From contig NZ_ATXQ01000002.1 in NCBI RefSeq assembly GCF_000421765.1, forward strand, positions 186,001 through 250,000: a stretch of DNA of 64,000 nt, in the 5' to 3' direction. Position 1 is the first letter of the stretch. Each line of letters opens with the position of its first letter. This stretch comes from Denitrificimonas caeni DSM 24390 (GTDB lineage Bacteria > Pseudomonadota > Gammaproteobacteria > Pseudomonadales > Pseudomonadaceae). The notes under the pieces are model-generated. The model did not search any database. It saw only the letters and a list, made by a program, of their open reading frames with translations, and was not told the DNA's origin. Below, in pieces: positions 7,601 to 14,794 of this stretch. The position numbers and the translations under genes are program-made.

Positions 7601-10111
7601 GGATATAAGCAACTATTGCTGGATGTAATGGCCGGACAGAATTTTCGTCTACTGCAAAATAAGCGCCACTACTTTTTGGAATATAGTGAAATTTTAGATC
7701 CTGAGGACTTTTCTGTAGCGGTGCAGCGTCATGAGTTGAGTTATAAAACCATAAGCCTGCTCGCTCATGGTATGCATAAAAGAAAAACCGTCGAGAAACT
7801 ACAGCCACATCAGATCAACGAATTTAAAGCGCTACTGGAAATTTATTCTAAAGATAATTCAGTAAGCTGTGCGCCAACAATGGAGGAATTGCTGAGTTGG
7901 CTGTGCGATATCATCAATCAGTCCAACCTGGTTCAGCTGCCAGGTATTGTTGCTGCCGCATTGAGCGAGCGAGCACCACCGACAAGCTCATCTTTACGCG
8001 ATTATGAACGCTTGCTAAACGGCAGAGCATTGGATCTCCCAATTGACACAACTGAAAACACTGAATGGCCAAATAGCACTCTGCCTAACGTGCGCGATAG
8101 AAACACTGACAAGCTTTCATTACAAGGGCAAGCTAAAGATTTATCAAAGAATATCGCTATTGTATTGCAAGGCTACAAAACTGCGAAAGCTAGTGAATGC
8201 GCTAAAAATCTCAGATCCATTTGTAATACATATAAAAATAAAGTTAGCTCAAGCATGATGCTGCTGGGTTACTGGATTGCTGATCTCACCGCCACAGGAA
8301 AATCTAAAAATCGTAAGGAAATAGATCCTTACGCGCTTAAATCTTTAACAACTTACTTCAGCAGTTTGTCACCAGTATTTCGTGAGTTGTTGTACGAAGT
8401 GGATCTTTTCGAGCTAGACAGTGAAGAAATCACTAATCTGTGCGTGCAGATGATTGATTACAAAATCACGTCCTCAAAACATGCAGATTATTTTGGCAAA
8501 CGACTTAAAGATTTTTTTCGCTGGGCTGCACGGTTTGGTGTAGCTTCGCCTGAGTGGGCAGATCTTGATCTGGGCAGTGGCTACCGCACTGTTAGCGCAG
8601 GTCTGATAAGTGAGGCTGAGTATCAGATATGCCAAACAAGAATTCTAACAGACAGTACATTGACTCAAGATGAGCAGTTGATATTGGGTTTCGTGCTACT
8701 TACGACTTACCGTTTTGGATTACGGCTAAATGAAGCTGTTTGTATGCTTCGTCGCGATTGGTGTCAGTACGAACAGCTCAGCTGGGTACTTGTGCAAGGC
8801 AATCAGTACCGCGCCTTAAAAAGCCAGGCGAGTCGTAGAGCAATTCCGCTGTTGTTCAAGCTTTCAGAAAACGAGCAGAATATTGTCGATCGAACGCTTG
8901 CTAGATACACAAGTATTGCTGGTGAAAAAGGTAATAGACCTATTCTGTGCGAAGCATCGAATCAAGAAAGCGGGCAGCCAGTATTAACACGCCTAGCGCC
9001 ACGAATTTCTCAAGCATTGATCCTATTAATGCGAAGCGTCACAGGAAACCCACAATCGGTACTGCATCATTGCCGACATAGTTTTTACAATCGTGTTGCT
9101 ACCGCATTATTTGGACTCAACAATCCGCTCGCAGATAGGTTAACAAGTACAGCAGAGCACGATCAAATTAGGCGCATTGTTTTAGGGCCAGTCAGTCATG
9201 TGTCTAGACGTGGCTCCATGGCATTGGCGCGGCTAATGGGCCATCGTTTTCCAAGCACTGGACTAAAAAACTATTTTCACCTTACCACTGAGTGGTCAAA
9301 TGAGCTGACACCTGTTACTCATTTACGAGCCCATAAGATTAAAAATGTTTTGCAGGTGTCTGAGCAATCAGTAGTGACTATAGAGCCTGCACAAAACATG
9401 GCCGAGGCGCTTACCTATTCCAAACCGACACTTTCAAGACTTCTGCAAGCGCTGCGTTTAGTATCTCTTGGCATGAGCTATGAAAGAGTTGGGGAGCTTA
9501 TTCAAATAGAGACGCAGCATATTTCTAGACTGCAAAGTATTTTTGATCTGACAAATACCCGCATGAGGTTTAGCTCAGCAGTCGACAAAAACCTCAAACT
9601 AAAGGGCAAGGATTGTCCAAATGCATTACTCGAGTCATTGACTGATAGTGCATGGCAAAGGCTGTTGCATCGTGCGGATGAGCTAGGTGACAATGTCACA
9701 GTTCCTATGAACGCTAATCTAGCAAACCTGCTTAAAGACCTACCTTATATAGTCAGTCCAAATCGGCATATTTTGATGGAGCAGCCAGAGCATTTTGAGC
9801 TAGTTCAGCATGTTGTAGCGCTATTTGACGTTCCGCTAAAGCAATATAAAATCATTGTAAAGGAGGGGCGGCATAGTGTCCTAGAACGTTGGGCCTCAGT
9901 GGACTTAAATGTCGTAACTGAGGTTGAGGCTGGTATAAAGCTCGACGGTTTTACGATATTTTTACCTGAGCGTAACAGCCACTACCAGATCAAAGACTAC
10001 GCTGGGGTTGTGCTTTCACGCTCAGCAACAGGTTTTATTCGCAATTCATTCGATCTAGTTATTGCGGTTCTAACTATTGGTTTTTTGATTCATCTTGAAA
10101 CTGGCTTTTGA
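4631..10111 (+). CDS. Giant protein with two tyrosine-recombinase domains
   Basis: An 1826-residue protein with two catalytic domains of the phage-integrase type. Domain 1 (about 590-770) has the box-I arginine in TGARP (R612), FRH (R729) and GHGERG (H752) with a tyrosine at 760 or 763; Asn726 sits where the box-II histidine normally is. Domain 2 (about 1350-1555) is complete: R1365 in FGLRLNEA, H1479-x-x-R1482, H1538 in MGHRF and Y1548. The N-terminal 500 residues match no family I recognise. Tyrosine recombinases usually have 300-450 residues and one domain. The nearby tRNA-like segment and the 5' remnant of a paralogue at 1114 suggest that it moves an element at tRNA-fMet. Confidence 0.85.
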   Translation: MTKDVAQNWHRNISAEANELTVRLGQPFAELSSWVIERELELPLEVSYRILGLDPFTVAIGNLVKELSHPESQLIISEWETNPIVNELKKLTQAVTADTNISRKYASIGHRGGVNKNRDQFRNYANKTFLLTLITNPLSDVTDETTYTNRRRLRIWLLVQAASRLLDFGYSADRGISIAARFLVIDAADANWILIDDLLKKAKNQLGSTPNTYERFTSALANASHIIKNDSFKPGKTATQFLNAINSIAHGECREIEASTNDIKALPRLTALLPAVVNPLRGKTDPDDDDFTIIAPGEQDEEPLFYVTDIDPTDSAAQQAISSGSVYIQNMELSHYLPWSWDRVLPSESQALEEWLNKQLRSRDMVDRTGAALVWLAMHLSRSLVMVERLTIESKLKDEWSFSTDFDVLKRTSPRRRSAWKPNETTRQQVHAFRDDLIVLVPQPIQDILRTAASNAVEAPQIIRTLWQAVSQQKLDTWFNEQAREHFPRLTSAKLANYQPQRLFDATGEFNFARLLTSHSNSALPGACSYATWDIKAIEKGFPLPVVESSPGEPASTYIIGSMLIPLESVLHEEVTRCNTILKQTSDKGLIQYHNVLTQYVVMALYAGTGARPLRDPFESLQHFSFQHRCVFINDKNDGTLHTGRVVPLPADLIALLTYYLEFLKKLSLQVATHREELALQISALINGREASMPFFFLLDGNLRWHSMSDAVQLECALFEWTLPANLFRHRYAQRLLKEGIDPEVVDGFMGHGERGAATYSDYSVRCWEDDARRYQSAMDNIYSELPFATPLDLQELPPLLCLPAEKVSYVEPKLFGQKDRVRYRSLRLKKAIREAHADIRLFLNSREIQSISDDELLLLSNRMLLRENRLPHPQAAIRFNILVKTLKRSEANSTAVKENEQQPDITASNDIASNEASSGLSKRQLLSKRFVELRDERTHITPRITNALELYTQLESWADVTRKNTLKTGLSMPRALCIGTVLVAIEKRLGYKQLLLDVMAGQNFRLLQNKRHYFLEYSEILDPEDFSVAVQRHELSYKTISLLAHGMHKRKTVEKLQPHQINEFKALLEIYSKDNSVSCAPTMEELLSWLCDIINQSNLVQLPGIVAAALSERAPPTSSSLRDYERLLNGRALDLPIDTTENTEWPNSTLPNVRDRNTDKLSLQGQAKDLSKNIAIVLQGYKTAKASECAKNLRSICNTYKNKVSSSMMLLGYWIADLTATGKSKNRKEIDPYALKSLTTYFSSLSPVFRELLYEVDLFELDSEEITNLCVQMIDYKITSSKHADYFGKRLKDFFRWAARFGVASPEWADLDLGSGYRTVSAGLISEAEYQICQTRILTDSTLTQDEQLILGFVLLTTYRFGLRLNEAVCMLRRDWCQYEQLSWVLVQGNQYRALKSQASRRAIPLLFKLSENEQNIVDRTLARYTSIAGEKGNRPILCEASNQESGQPVLTRLAPRISQALILLMRSVTGNPQSVLHHCRHSFYNRVATALFGLNNPLADRLTSTAEHDQIRRIVLGPVSHVSRRGSMALARLMGHRFPSTGLKNYFHLTTEWSNELTPVTHLRAHKIKNVLQVSEQSVVTIEPAQNMAEALTYSKPTLSRLLQALRLVSLGMSYERVGELIQIETQHISRLQSIFDLTNTRMRFSSAVDKNLKLKGKDCPNALLESLTDSAWQRLLHRADELGDNVTVPMNANLANLLKDLPYIVSPNRHILMEQPEHFELVQHVVALFDVPLKQYKIIVKEGRHSVLERWASVDLNVVTEVEAGIKLDGFTIFLPERNSHYQIKDYAGVVLSRSATGFIRNSFDLVIAVLTIGFLIHLETGF

Positions 10112-10120
10112 GTTTAATTG

Positions 10121-10999
10121 CTAATCAGCTAGTTCCAACTTAAACATATCAAAGTCTTCCAGGCTGCTTTGAAGAATATGTTTGATATAAGAACATATTT
10201 TACCCTTATCATTCCTTTCTTCACGTATTACAACCCTAACCAGCGGATTATCGCTACTATAAGCAGCTGCAGCAATTTTAAGATAACTCTCTTTATCAGC
10301 TATAAAAGTTTTCGCCGTACCATTTACTATGTTGTCAGTGGCTCCGACTATTTTCAGAAAAATCAGTTTTTCTGAACCTTTGACACCGTCAGAATGTGCG
10401 AAAAAAATCACATCATCCGCAAGTTTACTATTTTGGGGTACAGGATTTTTGAACGTCCCCTGGATTGGAATCGTAGTTTTTTCCTCTCCGGGGATTACGC
10501 ATACAAACGGTTTGCAAATGGACTTACCTGGAAATTTATTAATAAATTTCGAGGTGTGATCGTCGATAAAATCACTCTTTTCAGACGTGAAAAAGTCTTT
10601 TCTATCTTTTCTATCAGAGCTTTTTGTAACGAAAATATCACCGTGATCTGTTAGCATATCTTCAATAAATTTTTTCACAACTGCGTACAGCTCGGTTTTA
10701 ATATTTTCATTGATATCTTTAGATGACTCAAACTCAGCTAGAATTAAATGAATTAGGGGGACATCTGCACAGTTTTCGGTACTAACAATACTGTCAAAAC
10801 GAATAGTTATATTATTGTTAGGATAATACTCATCAATATAACTCGTAATGAGATTGATAGCTTGCGTTGAAACTGCCTCAAGATCAGAGTTTTGAGTTAG
10901 TTTGCTATTTATTCGGAAAGTAGTATCTGCTATGTGCGTTAGCACATTGTCTGTAACACGAAATTTAGCTAGAACTATTGTATTTTTAGAAGATATCAT
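10121..10999 (-). CDS. Hypothetical protein, convergent with the giant recombinase
   Basis: A 292-residue, AT-rich, acidic soluble protein beginning MISSKNTIVLAKFRV. It has no signal peptide, membrane segment or motif I can name. Its stop is 9 bp from the stop of the giant recombinase, and this tight convergent packing suggests they travel together as cargo and mover. The AT-rich codon use differs from the restriction-like operon next door. Function unknown. Confidence 0.7.
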   Translation of the reverse strand: MISSKNTIVLAKFRVTDNVLTHIADTTFRINSKLTQNSDLEAVSTQAINLITSYIDEYYPNNNITIRFDSIVSTENCADVPLIHLILAEFESSKDINENIKTELYAVVKKFIEDMLTDHGDIFVTKSSDRKDRKDFFTSEKSDFIDDHTSKFINKFPGKSICKPFVCVIPGEEKTTIPIQGTFKNPVPQNSKLADDVIFFAHSDGVKGSEKLIFLKIVGATDNIVNGTAKTFIADKESYLKIAAAAYSSDNPLVRVVIREERNDKGKICSYIKHILQSSLEDFDMFKLELAD

Positions 11000-11436
11000 G
11001 AAAAACCGCTTTCAAATAAAAATGAAGCAGTAGGATTGTCAATCAATCAAATTAAGTCAATATTTTAATTGTAAGCAAATATGTATGTAAGGGCTGTTTT
11101 ATTGTATATGTCGTGCGCACGATTCAGATAGTACATCCCTATCTTTTACAGTGTCAAGCAGGTTTGTAAGTACTCTAACTTTAATATTTTTCTATGTTTT
11201 ATTTATAAGGTTAATTATTTCTTGTCATGGCTGCTCAACTCATCTTGAGGCAGAGCAGTTAGCTGCCCATCGGTATTTCTCAGCTGCTTGCCATGCAACG
11301 TTTCACCCCAATGAAACTTTCCACAGTTCAGGATCCGGTTACGGTGCTCGTAAGTTCTAACTCAGAGTTGCTACGATACGCCAGTTAAGCTGAAGATTAT
11401 TTGGGTTGCTGGCAGCAGTAATTCCGGATCACGCCC
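11000..11436. other. Gene-poor spacer before the restriction-like operon
   Basis: 437 bp without a convincing gene. The first 200 bp are very AT-rich and probably hold the promoter of the hypothetical gene ending at 10121. A plus-strand 69-codon frame at 11151-11360 has no ribosome site and no recognisable protein. I see no hairpin terminator or repeat. Confidence 0.5.
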
Positions 11437-12741
11437 CTATGCCAAACCAACCTTTCGTACCAGCCTTCCCGTGGTGTTATCCATCCGGTACTTGACGATA
11501 CTACCGTCAATAATGCGCCTAGCAGCCTCCATGGCATCTTCTAAAGAAACAGAGAACCATTCATTCGGATGGTAGCTTTTACCGTCCCGACCAACCAGCG
11601 TCATTCTCAAGCGTTGCGCATATAAGAAGCCATGGATGAGTGATTCAAACTTATTTGGATTCAAGTTGTAACACTCCATTGAAGCAAGAATTTTCACTGG
11701 GGCTTCAAGAAACGCCGTATCACGCTCAGCGTTTTTGGTGCGCTCTTCAACTGTCTGCTCGGTATAGCCGATTTTGATTAGATTCGGTATTGCGCGTAGA
11801 GCTGGGTTATCGCTCATCGTGGTGACAAAGTAGATTTGGCCAGCTCGCTTGTCTTTGTGGCTAACATTATTAAAAGCATCTACTACCGAGTCTGCGTCTT
11901 GGATAATGCGTCTGCTGGTTTTGTCTTTATACATACGGCGGCCAAAAGAGCGCAGCAAGTGGTTTGACTCAGTACCGTTTTCAAAAATGATTCGCAACCT
12001 TGGATTAGGGCGGCCAAAACTGTCTTCTTTATACTCGCCGACCTCATCAACCAAGCAAAGGACACCCTCCATGATAAACGCATCACCCTCACGTATCTGT
12101 AGCTCTTTTTGAAAGTGAACGTGCTGTAACTCACCTGATTTTAGCTTGGCCTGAATGTCTTTAAAGATACTTTCAAACTTGTAAAAATCAGCGCAGTGGG
12201 TTTGCTGCGCGATTTCATCAGGCATATCTCTATCAGATGTTAATGGCACATGCGTCATATCAAACAGGCTTTGATCACCCTGATCCAGCTGCGCAAATAT
12301 ATCGCTACTAAAAATATCATCGAGACTGGTCACTTCTTCAGCGTGGGCTGATTGTTCTGCTTCGCAAGACTCAACCGTACCGTTATCACCTGACTCAATC
12401 GCGTCTAGGGCAAAAGACTCACTGATGCTGTGTGTTGCTGGTACGTTATTGGTTAGTAGGCTATGCCGGTCGTATGAACTCAATACTGGGTACATGTCCG
12501 TATTATCGATATAGCTTTGCAGTCTGCGAGCGAGTAGTTTCTCTGCCAGCTCACCTTCAGCACTTGGTTGACGCCCCTCTTTGTCGATAAAGGCATTCAC
12601 CTCTTCGAACTTAGACACCTCAAGCGAGGCACTGCCACTGACATGCTTGGCTTTAACATTTAAAAGCCCAAACTCATCTGGGCCATTAAAAATATCATCT
12701 AGCGATAACTTCTTACGCTCACCATGCTTAATCGACAGCAT
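11437..12741 (-). CDS. GIY-YIG nuclease-family protein (T5orf172/MUG113 type)
   Basis: A 434-residue protein. The C-terminal third is a GIY-YIG-like nuclease domain of the T5orf172/MUG113 kind: IYFVTT (about 303-308), LIKIGYT (about 321-327), an arginine in ERTKNAERD and the glutamate in FESLIHGFL as likely metal ligand. The first 200 residues are unlike any family I know and contain LSLDDIF and TSLDDIF repeats. The ATG at 12741 is chosen because GGGAGG lies 5 nt before it. It is the third gene of an operon with a helicase and a methyltransferase, and may supply the cutting activity (inference). Confidence 0.85.
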   Translation of the reverse strand: MLSIKHGERKKLSLDDIFNGPDEFGLLNVKAKHVSGSASLEVSKFEEVNAFIDKEGRQPSAEGELAEKLLARRLQSYIDNTDMYPVLSSYDRHSLLTNNVPATHSISESFALDAIESGDNGTVESCEAEQSAHAEEVTSLDDIFSSDIFAQLDQGDQSLFDMTHVPLTSDRDMPDEIAQQTHCADFYKFESIFKDIQAKLKSGELQHVHFQKELQIREGDAFIMEGVLCLVDEVGEYKEDSFGRPNPRLRIIFENGTESNHLLRSFGRRMYKDKTSRRIIQDADSVVDAFNNVSHKDKRAGQIYFVTTMSDNPALRAIPNLIKIGYTEQTVEERTKNAERDTAFLEAPVKILASMECYNLNPNKFESLIHGFLYAQRLRMTLVGRDGKSYHPNEWFSVSLEDAMEAARRIIDGSIVKYRMDNTTGRLVRKVGLA

Positions 12742-12751
12742 AGACACCTCC

Positions 12752-14794
12752 CTATGATTGCTGAACCTGCGCCTTACGTTCTTGTGCTTTACGTTTGATA
12801 TATGCCAGCGCTTCAGCTAAACGCAGCTCATGGGCGTCGCTGGAGGACGCTGACGGCTCACGTTTCTTTTCCTTGATAAAGTCGTTGATGCGCGGCCAAA
12901 GAATCACCGCCTCTTCCTCAGTCATATTGGTACGCATACCGATAACCGTGTCCTGAATGGTTTTCAAAACAGCGGTTGTCACAGACTTAGAAAGGATTTC
13001 ATAAGCACCCTGAAATGGATTGACCTCACGTATCAAGTCGATATTCAGGTGTTCAATATTCACAAATTTATTGCCAATCAGCACAAACTTGCGGTTTTTC
13101 TTTGGCTCGTCACCAGATGCAGAAGGCCCACCTGTTATTGGCGTTTTATAATCAGCTGGCTCGGCTGCAATCTCAACACCAGCCGGTAAATCAGCCTCAT
13201 CAAATAGGCCACCTGTAGATTGGATGACCATAGACGTATAAACCGCATCGGCAACCGTTTGCACTTCGCTTGCATCCATGTCGGGATATAGCTTTTCTAT
13301 CACCTTGGGGATAGCAACCTCCGCAAGCACTTCAGTGTCATCATTACCTGTAATGGCTGGCGCTATCACTTCAGGTGTTTGCAGAATGGCAGCCTTGATG
13401 TTGTCCATGTTCTCAAGCGCTTTAACAACCTTGTCTGATACCGGCGCAGAGCTGTCTTCAATAATGACTGTACCCGGCGCAACCATTTCACCCAGCTTCA
13501 TCTTGGAGCGCGGCTTAAAGTTAATCGCTGGCGCTAGCACCTGTTCCATCAATAGCGACACAGTAATGGCTTTAAGCATGTTGTTGACTGAAACTTTTAC
13601 ATCGTCATCTTCGGCATCAGGTTGGGCAATTAAGTTAGTAAACTGCGCATGCGTTTTGCCCTCAGAGTCACGGGTAGCTCGACCAATAATCTGCACGATC
13701 TCTGTCAGTGACGACCGGTAACCAATCGTTAGAACATGCTCGCACCAAGGCCAGTCAAAGCCTTCTTTTGCCATGCCTAGCGCAATGATAATGTCCATGT
13801 CTTCGGCTTTGTTGATACCGCGCAGATAGTTTTGTATCTCAACGCGCATTGGGTTGTCATCAACAAGATCCGCGACTTTTAAGAGTCTGCCGTCCTTAGT
13901 GCGCACGGTAATGATGCCGGTTTGCATATCCTTCTCAACCACATCGCCAATCACATCGAGAATATGATCCACTTCGGAATATTTGTCCTTGGTGGACTCG
14001 ACCGAGTTGACGTTAGGGATATGGATGATGGTTTTCTTGCTGGTATCCAGCACTTCATGCAACGCATCAAGGTAACGACCAGTGTAGAAGTGGTAGCCAA
14101 TACCGAGGGACTTTAAGTGCTGGTAGCCATTTAACTGCTCATAGTACGAGTAAGTGACTTGGGTGAACTGTTCTTCATCTTCTGGCAGCAGAATAGGTAC
14201 GGCGTCGCCACGGAAATATGAACCAGTCATGGCCACAATATGTGCATTAGAGCCTTTCATCACGCCGTCAATTAACTCGCCAAGACGGTTGTCACCCTCG
14301 GCAGAGGTGTGGTGAAACTCATCAATAGCCAGTAGTGTATTGTTAAAGTCTGACGGCTGTAATTTCTGGTAGGCAAAGCGCAACGTTGCGTGGGTACAAA
14401 CAATGATACTGGCGTGCGGGTCAGACAGAAAACGAATAAACGCATCCACCTTCTTGCCTTCGCCACCGGGAATACACAGGTTATAGCTCGGCTGAATAAC
14501 CCAGTCGGCAAAGAAGCCGCCATCTGTCAGCTTAGTGTCTTTAAACGAGCCACCAATCGACATTTCAGGTACGGCAACAATGACCTTTTTCAACCCTTGT
14601 TTGTGGAGCTTATCTAGCCCTAAAAACATCAGCGCACGCGACTTACCTGAGGCTGGTGGCGCTTTAAGTAGTAAGTACTGGGCATCACGTGCCTCATAAG
14701 CACGCGCTTGCATTTCACGCATACCCATCGCATTTAGGTTTGAGCTTTTGCCGGTTTGTTTGTAATTAACGGTCAACAATTCATCCATGCTCAC
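12752..14794 (-). CDS. SF2 DEAD/DEAH-type helicase of the methyltransferase operon
   Basis: A 680-residue ATP-dependent helicase or translocase. Visible motifs are Walker A APPASGKS (45-52), motif II DEFH (158-161), motif III MTGS (189-192) and motif VI QIIGRATR (368-375). The C-terminal 250 residues hold no motif I recognise and end in a charged, coiled-coil-like tail. The GTG start overlaps the stop of the methyltransferase (GTGA), and the nuclease gene begins 10 bp after its stop, so the three are translated as one unit. Such a motor between a DNA methylase and a nuclease resembles the restriction subunits of type I and III systems. Confidence 0.9.
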   Translation of the reverse strand: MSMDELLTVNYKQTGKSSNLNAMGMREMQARAYEARDAQYLLLKAPPASGKSRALMFLGLDKLHKQGLKKVIVAVPEMSIGGSFKDTKLTDGGFFADWVIQPSYNLCIPGGEGKKVDAFIRFLSDPHASIIVCTHATLRFAYQKLQPSDFNNTLLAIDEFHHTSAEGDNRLGELIDGVMKGSNAHIVAMTGSYFRGDAVPILLPEDEEQFTQVTYSYYEQLNGYQHLKSLGIGYHFYTGRYLDALHEVLDTSKKTIIHIPNVNSVESTKDKYSEVDHILDVIGDVVEKDMQTGIITVRTKDGRLLKVADLVDDNPMRVEIQNYLRGINKAEDMDIIIALGMAKEGFDWPWCEHVLTIGYRSSLTEIVQIIGRATRDSEGKTHAQFTNLIAQPDAEDDDVKVSVNNMLKAITVSLLMEQVLAPAINFKPRSKMKLGEMVAPGTVIIEDSSAPVSDKVVKALENMDNIKAAILQTPEVIAPAITGNDDTEVLAEVAIPKVIEKLYPDMDASEVQTVADAVYTSMVIQSTGGLFDEADLPAGVEIAAEPADYKTPITGGPSASGDEPKKNRKFVLIGNKFVNIEHLNIDLIREVNPFQGAYEILSKSVTTAVLKTIQDTVIGMRTNMTEEEAVILWPRINDFIKEKKREPSASSSDAHELRLAEALAYIKRKAQERKAQVQQS

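Noticed and set aside
11151-11360. 69-codon plus-strand frame before the restriction-like operon
   Set aside because: No ribosome site, no recognisable protein, and AT-rich non-coding character in its first half.
13278-13721. 147-codon plus-strand frame inside the helicase gene
   Set aside because: Antisense shadow of a gene with clear SF2 helicase motifs; its Ser-rich translation has no motif and no ribosome site.
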